Origin: Candidatus Poribacteria bacterium
GTDB lineage: Bacteria; Poribacteria; WGA-4E; WGA-3G
NCBI GenBank assembly: GCA_026702755.1
Contig: JAPPBX010000012.1
Location: forward strand, 1-42,772
Length of the DNA stretch: 42,772 nucleotides
Direction: 5' to 3'
Shown in pieces: positions 19,929 through 29,005 of the stretch. The translations under genes and the position numbers were made by a program. Under the pieces are notes generated by a model. The model searched no databases and had not been told where the DNA came from. It saw only the letters and a program-made list of their open reading frames with translations. Every line of letters starts with the position of its first letter. The first letter of the stretch is position 1.

Positions 19929-20309
19929 ATGCAAGAAAAGCGATATTTTACGGTTGAAGAAGCCAACCAATGTATCCCTGAATTAGTTGATGAGATTTCA
20001 CAGTTAAGAGCCATAAGAAACCTGCTTGCAGGACTACACGCAGAAATCACGCCACTCTTGGAGGTGGTCTCTTCTAACGGTGGTAGTAAGCACACTCCCG
20101 CGCTCCTTAAAGCAACTGCCGACTTTGAGGAAATTTTAGAACGGATTGCGGCGCGCGGCTGCCATCTGAAAGGGCTTGACCCCGGATTAGTCGATTTCCC
20201 CCACCTCCGTGACGGTAGGGAGGTCTATCTCTGTTGGCGGATCAATGAAAATAAGATCCGCTACTGGCATGAAATTGAGGACGGATTTGAGGGACGACAA
20301 CCGTTGTAA
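19929..20309 (+). CDS. DUF2203 family protein
   Basis: This 126-residue protein matches the DUF2203 pattern. It opens with RYFTVEEANQCIPEL, continues as a charged helical region, and closes with GCHLKGLDPGLVDFPHLRDGREVYLCWRINENKIRYWHEIEDGFEGRQPL. The family is widespread in bacteria and has no firm function. GAAAGGAGG lies directly upstream of the ATG, so the start is well supported. It is the only plus-strand gene between 10 and 37 kb and is divergent from murJ, with 168 bp between. Confidence 0.9.
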   Translation: MQEKRYFTVEEANQCIPELVDEISQLRAIRNLLAGLHAEITPLLEVVSSNGGSKHTPALLKATADFEEILERIAARGCHLKGLDPGLVDFPHLRDGREVYLCWRINENKIRYWHEIEDGFEGRQPL

Positions 20310-20340
20310 TCCTGTAGGAGGGGTTTCCAACCTCGATTCC

Positions 20341-21123
20341 TTACATTCTAAAAAAATGGTTCGTCGGTCCGTGTCCATGTCCAATGTCCAAGGCGTGCTG
20401 AATGGCACCGGTAATATACGCCTTTGCGATCCTAACAGCATCAATTAAATCCTTGTCGTGTGCCAGCTGCGTCGCTATAGCCGCCGAGTAAGTGCAACCT
20501 GTGCCGTGTGTGTTTTCTGTCTCAACGCGTTCCGCTTCAAAAAGAGACCATTCACCGTTGCAATAAAGCACATCGGTTGCGTTTTCTCCGGTAAGGTGTC
20601 CACCTTTGACGAGGACGGCGTGACAACCGAGTCCAGCAATTGTTTCTGCGGCACTTTTTGCGTCATCTATGTTTCGGATATCCTGCTGTGCGAGCAACTC
20701 CGCCTCATAGACGTTAGGTGTAATCACCGTCGCAAGTGGAATCAACGCCGTTTTGAGGCTATCAATCGCCTCGTCTTTCAACAGTGGGAATTTGCTCTTG
20801 GAGATCATCACCGGATCGATGACGATGGCAGGCGGTGTATATTCTCTCAACTTCCCAGCAACCGCTTCAACAATCGCCGACGAGGAGAGCATTCCTGTTT
20901 TGACGCTGGCTACATCGAAGTCTGTGAAGACTGCATCCAACTGTGCTTCAATTAGCGAAATAGGTAAATCGAATGCGTCGGTTACTGCCACCGTATTCTG
21001 TGCCGTAACAGAGGTAATCGCGGACGTAGCAAAGCCGCCATTTGCGGAAATCGCCTTGATATCCGCTTGTATGCCAGCCCCGCCACCTGAATCTGAACCT
21101 GCAATCGTTAAAATCTGTTTCAT
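20341..21123 (-). CDS. thiD: Hydroxymethylpyrimidine/phosphomethylpyrimidine kinase ThiD
   Basis: This 260-residue kinase belongs to the ribokinase-like family. Visible are LTIAGSDSGGGAGIQADIKA at the N-terminus (substrate loop), VTAQNTVAV, DPVMISKSKFPLL and the C-terminal anion-hole motif NTHGTGCTYSAAIA. It phosphorylates HMP and HMP-P for thiamine synthesis. It follows thiE after 21 bp, giving rsmB-thiE-thiD in one direction. No TPP riboswitch was recognised upstream of this cluster. Confidence 0.95.
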   Translation of the reverse strand: MKQILTIAGSDSGGGAGIQADIKAISANGGFATSAITSVTAQNTVAVTDAFDLPISLIEAQLDAVFTDFDVASVKTGMLSSSAIVEAVAGKLREYTPPAIVIDPVMISKSKFPLLKDEAIDSLKTALIPLATVITPNVYEAELLAQQDIRNIDDAKSAAETIAGLGCHAVLVKGGHLTGENATDVLYCNGEWSLFEAERVETENTHGTGCTYSAAIATQLAHDKDLIDAVRIAKAYITGAIQHALDIGHGHGPTNHFFRM

Positions 21124-21144
21124 GTTTTTAGTATGTAAGCGTGC

Positions 21145-21762
21145 TTAACGCAAAGTATCAAGATAGCGTCTCGCCTGTTTTTTAGCGTTTGTGGAACCCA
21201 TAACGCCTGACATTACAGCGACACCGAAAGCCCCCACGGCTAAACATTCCGTAACCCGTGCTGGTGTAACTCCACCTAACGCGAAGACAGGCAGTTTAAC
21301 ATTTTCTACCACCTTCGCGAGTCCTTCTACACCGACCGTGGGACCATATCCTGGTTTGCTCGCTGTGGGATAGATCGGACTATAAGTAACGAAATCTGCA
21401 CCTTCCGCTTCCCATTTTTGTGCTGCATCAAGGCTATGCACCGAGCATCCGATATGGAAATCATCTGTAGTTTGTGCTTTTATTTTCTCTACAGGTGCTG
21501 CGTTCGCTGGCAGATGAACCCCTGCCGCACCTACATCGTGTGCAATCTGTGCGTTCGTGTTTATGAAAAGTTTCGCCTCGTAATTTCGACACACCTCGGC
21601 GATCGGTTGTGCCAATTGAAGTAACTCGGTATCGTCTAAGTCCTTTTCGCGCAATTGAATAGCGGTGACACCGGCATCTAACAATTCAGAAACGACATCC
21701 ACTAACGGAGTAGGTGCACATTGGTGTCTGTCTGTGATGGCGTACAACCTGAAGTCTATCAT
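21145..21762 (-). CDS. thiE: Thiamine phosphate synthase ThiE
   Basis: This 205-residue TIM barrel carries the ThiE motifs RLYAITDR, AIQLREKDL, LFINTN, GVHLPA, GCSVHSLDAA, YSPIYPTASKPGYGP and PVFALGGVTP. It joins HMP-PP and thiazole phosphate to make thiamine phosphate. The ATG overlaps the rsmB stop by four bases (ATGA, 21759-21762), which implies translational coupling with rsmB. Length is normal for the family. A regulatory TenI role is less likely because the substrate-binding motifs are kept. Confidence 0.93.
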   Translation of the reverse strand: MIDFRLYAITDRHQCAPTPLVDVVSELLDAGVTAIQLREKDLDDTELLQLAQPIAEVCRNYEAKLFINTNAQIAHDVGAAGVHLPANAAPVEKIKAQTTDDFHIGCSVHSLDAAQKWEAEGADFVTYSPIYPTASKPGYGPTVGVEGLAKVVENVKLPVFALGGVTPARVTECLAVGAFGVAVMSGVMGSTNAKKQARRYLDTLR

Positions 21763-23144
21763 TTTGCCGGGATCCGTCGGAGGCGTGCCGCGAACGCACC
21801 ATCAATGCTGTGTTCATGTGGAAATGTTTGGACGAAACCTTGTGGTGTTATGATACTTGGTGGAACATCGGGCAAAAAACTTCGAGCATTTTCCACTCGA
21901 TACATCGGAAAATCTGTCAAAAACCGCTGGATGATGTCCTCATTTTCTATCGGTTCTATACTGCAAGTACTGTAGACGAGAATGCCACCCGGTTTGATGT
22001 GTTGTGCCGCGTTCTTCAAGAGACTATATTGCATCTCACTGAGAGCCTGAACCTGCTTGGCGGTTTTGTTCCATCGGATGTCGGGATGTCGCCGAAGGGT
22101 TCCAAACCCTGAGCACGGTGCGTCGATAAGGACAGCGTCTGCGGTTTCGATAAAGCTGAGATCGGCTTTTGTCGCGTCCATCATTCGGGTCTCAACGTTG
22201 CGCGCATTGACACGTTGACAGTTCTTTTGCAAGCGTGCTATTTTTTTCTCCGACACATCCACGGCGATAATTTTTCCCGCATTACGCATGAGATGCGCGA
22301 GGTGTGTCGTCTTACCACCCGGTGCAGCACATACATCCACTATGAATTCCGATGTCTCCGGTGAGAGCAGCGGTGCCATTAACATCGCACTCTCGTCTTG
22401 AACATAGATGTCCTCTCGGTTGAGAATATCCTTTAATGTCTGTTCGTTGGTAGTATCAAAAGCGGTGATGGCACGGTTTTCGAGCGTTATTCCGTCGGGT
22501 GCGATTTTGGAAGCGGTTGCGGCAATACCGTTCATCTCTAACGATTGACAAACTTCTTCACGTTGTGTCAGGCGGGTATTCACGCGGAGTGAAAGCGGTG
22601 CGATTTGATTGCTCGCGCGACAGAATGCCAACGTCCACGAAACGCCGCGCGTCTGGAGCCATCGCTCCACCACCCACGTCGGATAGGACAACGAAAACGC
22701 AATGTGTTCGGTCGGATTTTCATCGAGCGATGGATAGGTTAATGTTGTGCCTTCGCGTTGCACAGAACGGAGTACTGCGTTGATGAATCCCGCTGCCTTC
22801 CGTCTATTGGAGGATTTGCGTGGATGAGGTGTCGCGAGTTGGACGGTTTCAAAGATCGCTGCGTGTGCAGGGATCCCATCGAGATGTAACAGTTGGAACG
22901 CGCCGAGTCGCAAGATATTGCGATGCCGCGCGTCTAATTGAAATCGAGGATTGATAAACTGGTCCAGCACCCAGTCCAGCTGCTTCTGCCATCGGGTAAC
23001 GCCGTAGACAAGCCCGTTTACCAATCGACGTTCGCGTCCTTCGATAGAGTAGCGTCCAAATGCCCTGTCAACGACAGATGCTATGGGTGTACTGCTGTGC
23101 GAAAGGGTGAGTAAGCACTCTAAGGCGACTGTGCGTGCGTTCAT
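21759..23144 (-). CDS. rsmB: 16S rRNA m5C967 methyltransferase RsmB
   Basis: This 461-residue protein has an N-terminal NusB-like RNA-binding domain (about 1-140, with GVTRWQKQLDWVL and RLGAFQLLHLDGIPAHAA) and a C-terminal SAM-dependent RNA m5C methyltransferase domain. The latter shows YVQDESAMLMAP, VDVCAAPGGKTTHLA (SAM loop), DAPCSGFGTLRRHPDIRW and YSTCSIEPIENE with the two conserved cysteines. It methylates C967 of 16S rRNA. It overlaps thiE by four bases and lies about 90 bp downstream of rpsT on the same strand. Confidence 0.95.
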   Translation of the reverse strand: MNARTVALECLLTLSHSSTPIASVVDRAFGRYSIEGRERRLVNGLVYGVTRWQKQLDWVLDQFINPRFQLDARHRNILRLGAFQLLHLDGIPAHAAIFETVQLATPHPRKSSNRRKAAGFINAVLRSVQREGTTLTYPSLDENPTEHIAFSLSYPTWVVERWLQTRGVSWTLAFCRASNQIAPLSLRVNTRLTQREEVCQSLEMNGIAATASKIAPDGITLENRAITAFDTTNEQTLKDILNREDIYVQDESAMLMAPLLSPETSEFIVDVCAAPGGKTTHLAHLMRNAGKIIAVDVSEKKIARLQKNCQRVNARNVETRMMDATKADLSFIETADAVLIDAPCSGFGTLRRHPDIRWNKTAKQVQALSEMQYSLLKNAAQHIKPGGILVYSTCSIEPIENEDIIQRFLTDFPMYRVENARSFLPDVPPSIITPQGFVQTFPHEHSIDGAFAARLRRIPAK

Positions 23145-23236
23145 AATTCACGATAACGCGAGATTTCACCATTCACGGTTTCGGTACCTCGCGAACTCCC
23201 TTTGTTAGCACCAAGTCATCCAATAGAGCGTCAAAA

Positions 23237-23509
23237 TTACGCTGCTTCTGCAGTAAGGGCGTTCAGCTTGCGGGTGAGTCGGGACTTTTGGCGATTCGCT
23301 GTCCCTTTTTTGATGACACCTTTACTGGCAGCTCTATCCAAGAGACTTACCGTGGTCCGGCACAATTCTTGTGCTGTATCAACGTTGCCTGCCTCAAGCG
23401 CAGTTTCCGTTTGTTTCAGCACTGTTCGCAATGTCACTTTGCGATGCCGATTGCGTATCCGTTTCGTTTCATCCGCCCGTGCGTGTTTCTTTGCAGATTG
23501 TCGATGCAA
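23237..23509 (-). CDS. rpsT: 30S ribosomal protein S20
   Basis: This 90-residue, lysine- and arginine-rich helical protein fits S20: SAKKHARADETKRIRNRHRKVTLRT near the start, then LLDRAASKGVIKKGTANRQKSRLTRKLNAL at the end. S20 binds 16S rRNA early in 30S assembly. The start is TTG at 23509, eight bases after AAGGAG; an ATG overlapping the ribosome site is out of frame. A rare start codon is known for S20 in some bacteria and there tunes its expression. It has its own promoter upstream. Confidence 0.93.
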   Translation of the reverse strand: MHRQSAKKHARADETKRIRNRHRKVTLRTVLKQTETALEAGNVDTAQELCRTTVSLLDRAASKGVIKKGTANRQKSRLTRKLNALTAEAA

Positions 23510-23582
23510 AACTCATACTCCTTGTTATGAACATGTCCTCAAGAATCGAGGCGTTGCGTATCTTTTACGATATGTGTACTTA

Positions 23583-23611
23583 ATGATACCACAAAATATC
23601 GGGTTTGTCCA
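23583..23611 (-). promoter_or_regulatory. Sigma70-type promoter for rpsT
   Basis: On the minus strand TGGACA (23611-23606), a 17-bp spacer and TATCAT (23588-23583) lie about 75 bp before the TTG start. Each hexamer matches the consensus at five of six bases. Confidence 0.65.
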
Positions 23612-23678
23612 CAATTTTTGTAATGATGGAAAAGTTGGTGCCAGCATACCCAGAGCGGCGCAGTGCGAAGTAGATATT

Positions 23679-25493
23679 TCATTGATACTTTTCTGACTGC
23701 ATTCGGTAGAGTGTTGCATACCTACCGCCTTTGTTCATCAGTTGTTCGTGGGTACCTTCCTCAAGGATTTTCCCTTCGTCAATGACGAGAATCCTGTCTG
23801 CCATACGAACTGTTGAGAAACGATGGGAGATTAACAACGTTGTCACGCCTTGTGTGAGCGTTTTGAAACGTTGAAAGAGAGCATATTCGGATTCTGCATC
23901 GAGAGCGGCTGTCGGTTCATCCAAGATTAAGATTTCTGCGTCCCTCATAAAGGCACGTGAGATGGCGATTTTCTGCCACTCTCCGCCGGATAAATCGGTG
24001 CCGCCGTCAAAATGCCGTCCCAGTAAAGTTTGATATCCATCAGATAGTTGTGAAACGACGGTATCTGCTTGACCTTGCTCCGCTGCCTGAATCACCGCCG
24101 ATTCGTTGTTGACCTGTTCTACGTTCCCGATACCGATGTTTTCCGCCGCGGTTAGGAAAAAGTGTGAAAAATCCTGAAAGACTGGGGCAATTTTCTGGCG
24201 TAGACTCTCAAGGTGATACTGATGTAAGGGGACATCGTCGATGAATATCTGTCCCTCTGTTGGGTCATAAAAACGGCAGAGGAGTTTTATAAGTGTCGTT
24301 TTACCAGCACCGTTTTCGCCAACGATGGCGAGCGTCTCTCCAGCATTTACTGAGAAGGAGATGTCGCTGAACACGGTGTTCTCACGTCCCGGATACCGGA
24401 AAGAGACGTTCCTGAATTCGATGGTTCGGTTAATGTGGGAAAATGCTTCGGCGGACTCACCGGTTTTCACAGTAGGCTCCAACTCGAAGAAGGATGATAA
24501 AGTATGAAATTCTATTGTGGAGCCGGTCAGATTCCCAATTTTTAAGGTCAGCTGCCAGAACGCCGCCTGTAAGCCATTCACAATCGAAAAATACATTGCT
24601 ACCTCGCCAACGGTAATCTTCCCTTGAAACGCGATCAGCACGACGTAGATGTAGAGAAGTGTGAGTCCGATACCGTGTAGGAGTGTAAAAAGCAGGGTGA
24701 TTTTGGTGTGTGAGATTCTCACAGACAGGAATCGTTTGAAAAGTGTATCAAAAAGTTCCCGGTACCGATTGATAAAGTAGGCACCCAGATTAAAGAGTTT
24801 TATCTCTTTTACGGACTCAAGATTAAAAAGGAGTCCATGGAAGTATCCCAATTGACGGGATTCCGGCAGCTGGTCCCAACGGGTGTCAAAAGCGTATTGG
24901 TGATGGCGATATTCTGCGAAGAGATGGGGTAAAGCGACGAGGAGCATTACAATCGGGATAAAGGGGTTGATTGTTACCGTTAAACTTAAGAGCGAAATGA
25001 GCGTAATGCCGTTGCTAATCGTGGATGACAGCACCCAAAGCATGCCTTCAAGGAGCGTTGAGTTTTCTCTGAGGAAGCGGAGTTGATCGTAAAATTTGTT
25101 CTCATCAAAGTATGCCAGTCCGGTGAGTTGCGATGCTTTTTTCATGACCTGCTCGTCTATGTCAGCAATGAGCAGATCTGAGAGCGTAGAGCGAACAACA
25201 TCTGATGCTGGATTCATAATGAACGGAAGGATGTTACAGAGGATACAGCCGATGCCGAGAAGGATTGTTGTCGTTTCCAGTGCAGTTCCGGTCTTTACGA
25301 TGGCTACCACGTCGTTGACGAGGTGATTGAGCAGGAACGCGGAAGTCGCGGGAAGACTGCTGGAAATAACAAGAAACAGCAAAAGTAAAGAGGTGCGTTT
25401 GGCTGAAGTCTGCCAAGCGAAGGCAAGTACCTTCAGACTCATTTTCACAGTATCGACGGCCAATGTCTTCCAAGAAAGTAGTTTTTTAAACAT
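23679..25493 (-). CDS. ABC exporter half-transporter (downstream subunit)
   Basis: This protein of about 604 residues has an N-terminal six-helix ABC exporter domain and a C-terminal nucleotide-binding domain. It shows Walker A GENGAGKTTL, Q-loop region APVFQDF, signature LSGGEWQK, Walker B ILILDEPTAALD and the H-loop in LLISHRFSTVR. All ATPase motifs are intact. The ATG at 25493 overlaps the end of the upstream exporter gene by eight bases; an ATG at 25529 would add 12 residues. With its neighbour it probably forms a heterodimeric exporter of the multidrug/lipid type. The substrate is not evident. It ends 170 bp before rpsT. Confidence 0.93.
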   Translation of the reverse strand: MFKKLLSWKTLAVDTVKMSLKVLAFAWQTSAKRTSLLLLFLVISSSLPATSAFLLNHLVNDVVAIVKTGTALETTTILLGIGCILCNILPFIMNPASDVVRSTLSDLLIADIDEQVMKKASQLTGLAYFDENKFYDQLRFLRENSTLLEGMLWVLSSTISNGITLISLLSLTVTINPFIPIVMLLVALPHLFAEYRHHQYAFDTRWDQLPESRQLGYFHGLLFNLESVKEIKLFNLGAYFINRYRELFDTLFKRFLSVRISHTKITLLFTLLHGIGLTLLYIYVVLIAFQGKITVGEVAMYFSIVNGLQAAFWQLTLKIGNLTGSTIEFHTLSSFFELEPTVKTGESAEAFSHINRTIEFRNVSFRYPGRENTVFSDISFSVNAGETLAIVGENGAGKTTLIKLLCRFYDPTEGQIFIDDVPLHQYHLESLRQKIAPVFQDFSHFFLTAAENIGIGNVEQVNNESAVIQAAEQGQADTVVSQLSDGYQTLLGRHFDGGTDLSGGEWQKIAISRAFMRDAEILILDEPTAALDAESEYALFQRFKTLTQGVTTLLISHRFSTVRMADRILVIDEGKILEEGTHEQLMNKGGRYATLYRMQSEKYQ

Positions 25494-27336
25494 CGTAATG
25501 TTCCGCTTGGAGGGTGTAGAGTCGGGCATATAATCCGTTGTCTTTCATCAATTTTTCGTGAGACCCTTCTTCGATCACTTTTCCATCATCAAGAACAAGG
25601 ATTCGCTCCGCCATACGTACAGTTGACATGCGATGAGAAATCAGGACGGTTGTTTTCTCTTTCGTTAATTCCTGAAACCGGGCATAGATATCGTGCTCAC
25701 TACGGACATCAAGGGCTGCGGTGGGTTCATCCAAGATGAGGAGTTGCGCGTCTCGAGTGAGGGCGCGAGCAAGTGCTATTTTTTGCCATTGTCCACCTGA
25801 GAGTTCTGTTCCATCTTCAAACTGACGCGAGAGGACGGTTTCATATCCCTTTGGGAGTTGGTCGATAAAATCGGCACCTGCTTTTTCCGCGGCTTCCTTG
25901 ATATGCTCTAATTCAGAAAGTCGGTCAACATTACCAAGGCCGATATTTTCCTGTGCACTGAGTTGGTATTTGAGAAAACTCTGATCCACGACGCTCATTT
26001 GGGCGCGTAGATCGTCCAGATCATAGTGATGAATGGGGACATTATCGAGATGAATATCTCCATCACTCGGATCATACATTCGTGTGATTAATTTCACTAA
26101 GGTCGTTTTGCCAGCACCATTTTTTCCAACGATGGCGACGGTTTCTCCAGCGTGAATGTTCAAGCAAATACCGTCCAAAATCTTTCGGTCTGTGTTTGGA
26201 TAAGAAAAGGAGACATTTCTCAATTCAATGCCTTTTTGAAAGGGGCGTGGTGCCTTTTTGGCGAACGCTTTCGGGGTCATTTTAATGACTGGCTTCCTTT
26301 TAAGAAAATCATAAAGGTGGGTTAAAAAACTCCCAACGTGGTGCATAAAGGCGAAGTTGAAAAGGGAGGTGCTCATGCTCGTCCAGATGATAAGGACGGC
26401 ACCCGCGTAGGCAGTGAGTTCACCGACACTTAACTCGCCGCGAATCGTCTGTCGAAAAAGGGCAACATACACGACACACACGGCTGTACCGCCCAATAAG
26501 GCATAGAGTGAAAGCGTACGAAACTCACGCTTTCGGACAGACCAGAGCACGCCGAGAACCCGAGTAAAGATACGCCGATACTTTCCAAAAAAGAAATTGT
26601 GTAGCCCAAAAATACGCACATCTTTAGCGGTATCGTGAGAGAGGAACTGATTTCTGAAGTAATCGAGTTTTCGAGCCTCAGGTGCTTGAAATTGAAGCGC
26701 GATTCCAAAGAGGTTTGCGTATTTATAGTGCGCTAATGCGTAGGGTAACGCGCAAAACATTAGAAGGAGGGGTGCCAGTGGATGAAACAAGGATAGGAAG
26801 ATGGCTACGGAAATCAGTGCCCAAAAATCGCTGCCAGCCTGAAAAGCGTAGATAACTAAGTCGGCACTACTTCCTTCGACACGCCGAACCCGTTGGAGTT
26901 GGTCATGCAGTTTTGGATCTTCAAAGTGTGCGATGCCTGGATGTTGGTTGGCAGTTTCCATGACGAGGAGTGCCACATACCGACGCATCTTATCACCAAG
27001 GACGCTTTTCACGAGAAGAAAAATCGGCTCCATTATTTGCATGACGACTGTGGCAAGTGCTAATCCAATCAAAAGTGGAGCCGCGTCCCAAAAACTCTGA
27101 TCGTTCGTATCAGTGATAGCGATGACCATATTAATTGCATCCTTGCTTAAGTAAAGGATGAAGACCGGTAACACGCCTTGGATGAGCATTAGGAAAAACA
27201 GGACGACTGTCTCAACTTTTCCTGCGCGCCATATCATGCCGAAGGCGCGGAAAATCGCTTTGTATACTGGACCCCATTCTTTTACAGGAGGATTCCACTG
27301 TTCAAGTTGGATGTCAGATTCTTTCTGTTGTTCCAT
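25486..27336 (-). CDS. ABC exporter half-transporter (upstream subunit)
   Basis: This 616-residue half-transporter has six membrane helices and a nucleotide-binding domain: Walker A GKNGAGKTTLVKL, signature LSGGQWQK, Walker B LLILDEPTAALD and H-loop VLISHRMSTVR. The ATG at 27336 is preferred over the TTG one codon before it. Sequence relation to the downstream gene is clear, mainly in the ATPase half, so the pair arose by duplication and is likely a heterodimer. No accessory membrane-fusion protein or peptidase domain is present. Confidence 0.93.
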   Translation of the reverse strand: MEQQKESDIQLEQWNPPVKEWGPVYKAIFRAFGMIWRAGKVETVVLFFLMLIQGVLPVFILYLSKDAINMVIAITDTNDQSFWDAAPLLIGLALATVVMQIMEPIFLLVKSVLGDKMRRYVALLVMETANQHPGIAHFEDPKLHDQLQRVRRVEGSSADLVIYAFQAGSDFWALISVAIFLSLFHPLAPLLLMFCALPYALAHYKYANLFGIALQFQAPEARKLDYFRNQFLSHDTAKDVRIFGLHNFFFGKYRRIFTRVLGVLWSVRKREFRTLSLYALLGGTAVCVVYVALFRQTIRGELSVGELTAYAGAVLIIWTSMSTSLFNFAFMHHVGSFLTHLYDFLKRKPVIKMTPKAFAKKAPRPFQKGIELRNVSFSYPNTDRKILDGICLNIHAGETVAIVGKNGAGKTTLVKLITRMYDPSDGDIHLDNVPIHHYDLDDLRAQMSVVDQSFLKYQLSAQENIGLGNVDRLSELEHIKEAAEKAGADFIDQLPKGYETVLSRQFEDGTELSGGQWQKIALARALTRDAQLLILDEPTAALDVRSEHDIYARFQELTKEKTTVLISHRMSTVRMAERILVLDDGKVIEEGSHEKLMKDNGLYARLYTLQAEHYDV

Positions 27337-27414
27337 CAAATTCTTCGGGCTTGAAATTTTGCTCTTGAGTGTGTGGAAGAAAGCCCGCTCCTTGTATCAG
27401 ACTCTTTATTATAG

Positions 27415-27571
27415 TAACCTAAGTTGCTATCTTTGTAGCAGAATGTGTTAGATTGTGCTGGTTTTTGTAGCATAGACTGTTAGTCTGTGCTTCTGCGTGC
27501 GCAAACTGAAAGTTTACGCTACAAAAATGCAGGTTTCATAACTAAAATCTTGTAGGTAGCAACTTGGGTTA
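27415..27571. repeat. Nested inverted-repeat element
   Basis: Outer ends TAACCTAAGTTGCTA (27415-27429) and TAGCAACTTGGGTTA (27557-27571) are inverted copies with one mismatch. An inner pair, TTTTTGTAGC (27462-27471) and GCTACAAAAA (27518-27527), is perfect. The inner arms also carry short palindromes (ACTGTTAGT, ACTGAAAGT). The right outer end recurs at 41517-41529. The whole gap 27337-27694 contains no gene. Confidence 0.65.
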
Positions 27572-27609
27572 TAGTAGTAAAGTCTATAATTATTTGGACA
27601 TTGGCGATA

Positions 27610-27630
27610 GGCGAGGATACAATCCTCGCC
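27610..27630. repeat. Short palindrome GGCGAGGAT/ATCCTCGCC
   Basis: A perfect 9-bp inverted repeat around ACA. CTCGCCAGC wording continues to its right and recurs at 41461-41469 and, less exactly, near 3945 on the other strand. This points to a dispersed intergenic repeat family in this genome. Confidence 0.55.
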
Positions 27631-27694
27631 AGCGGCGGTGAGGCTCGTTTGATGAATAACTATCTACATATTTTTGGGCTTTACTGTGTAAATG

Positions 27695-28960
27695 CTAATT
27701 CTCGGTGTGGAGCGCGTCGACAGGTGAAAGCTGCGCCGCCCGCATCGCAGGATAGACACCGAACCCCACACCCATAACAATCGAGAAAATAACGGAAGTC
27801 AATATCCACGAAAAGGAGAGGACAACGGGCCACGTCTCCACAATTGGCACAATCCGCACCGCAAGCCATGCCATTCCGTGTGCTGCACCCCAACCGCCCG
27901 CGATGCCGAGCACCTCACCACACAAACAGAGGCAGATCGATTCCGTCAAAAATTGGCAAAAAATGTGAATTCGTTTCGCACCGACTGATCTCCTTAAACC
28001 TATCTCCCGCGTCTTTTCACCAACAGAAACGAGACAGATATTCATGATACCGACACCGCTGACGAACAGCGAGAAACCCGCAATGCTGCCCAAGGCGATC
28101 TTTATCACCTTTTGAATATGATCCAACCGCTTGAAGGTCAGTTTCGGTTTATAAGCCTCGATAAAGCCATCCAGTCTCGGGTGTCTTTTACGCACGATAT
28201 CCTTAACAGAAGCACTGATACTGTTAATATCGCCCCCCTTTTGAAAAAAGACAATCAGGTATTCAATGTCGTGCTTGCCTGTAAGCCGTTGTTGATATGT
28301 TGTCAGTGGGACACATAAGGCATCATCCAAGGAATAGGACCAGGTGAGGCTACGACCCTTGGATTTCATGACCCCTACAACACGCATCCGTACTGTCTTT
28401 TGCGGCCAATGATGACGGACCTTTACCTCTTGCCCGACTGGAGACGCTTCTCCGAACAGTTCCATAGCGGAGTCTGCCCCCAAGACACAGACTTGTGCTG
28501 CAGTTTCTATATCGTTTTCGGTGAGAAATCTGCCGTCTTGTAACTCCCAACCCATGCCGAGCGCATAGTCTGCAGTCGCAGCTTCTAAAAGGACCCTGGT
28601 TTGATTCCCATTTCGGTTGGTAACCAAGATTTCAAAATCTTCATAATTGGGCAAAACATATAGTACTTCGGGGCATTCTGCCTCAATTGCAAAAGCGTCT
28701 TTAAAGGTATATCGCTCAGTAGGAGGTCGGACGAGCCGTCCGCGTTTGAAGCTGGAGTGGAGCGTAAAGATTGTGAACTGATTTGCACCACCAAGTTTTT
28801 CGATATCTTCGGCGATGATCTTTTTCCCACCATCACCGATAGCGATCATACACAGCACACCCGCAATCCCGATGAAGATGCCGAGAATGGACAATCCGGC
28901 ACGGAGTCTATTTTGCGCGAGGGGCTTCACACCCGCGGTGATAACGTCACGAAGTTTCAT
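27695..28960 (-). CDS. MacB/FtsX-like ABC permease
   Basis: This 421-residue protein has the MacB layout. An N-terminal membrane segment follows QNRLRAGLSILGIFIGIAGVLCMIAIGDG, then a periplasmic core (about 45-280, with VLGADSAMELFG and VVGVMKSKG), and three C-terminal FtsX-type segments (GSIAGFSLFVSGVGIMNICLVSV, a middle segment, and VILSFSW...GVGFG). EKTREIGLRRSVGA is the family motif. The frame extends to TTG 28981, but the ATG at 28960 fits the family start. No ATPase gene of the MacB/LolD type is adjacent. It begins 45 bp after the stop of an ECF sigma-like gene on the same strand, so it may be co-transcribed with it. Substrate unknown. Confidence 0.9.
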   Translation of the reverse strand: MKLRDVITAGVKPLAQNRLRAGLSILGIFIGIAGVLCMIAIGDGGKKIIAEDIEKLGGANQFTIFTLHSSFKRGRLVRPPTERYTFKDAFAIEAECPEVLYVLPNYEDFEILVTNRNGNQTRVLLEAATADYALGMGWELQDGRFLTENDIETAAQVCVLGADSAMELFGEASPVGQEVKVRHHWPQKTVRMRVVGVMKSKGRSLTWSYSLDDALCVPLTTYQQRLTGKHDIEYLIVFFQKGGDINSISASVKDIVRKRHPRLDGFIEAYKPKLTFKRLDHIQKVIKIALGSIAGFSLFVSGVGIMNICLVSVGEKTREIGLRRSVGAKRIHIFCQFLTESICLCLCGEVLGIAGGWGAAHGMAWLAVRIVPIVETWPVVLSFSWILTSVIFSIVMGVGFGVYPAMRAAQLSPVDALHTEN

Positions 28961-29005
28961 TTTGGATTTTCCTGTAAGCAATATTAGGTTTTGAGGAGTG
29001 TTGCC

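Noticed and set aside
23145-23236. A TPP riboswitch upstream of rsmB-thiE-thiD
   Set aside because: No CTGAGA or other conserved TPP aptamer core was found before rsmB, and thiE is translationally coupled to rsmB.
27415-27694. A CRISPR array
   Set aside because: The repeats are inverted pairs, not evenly spaced direct repeats with unique spacers.
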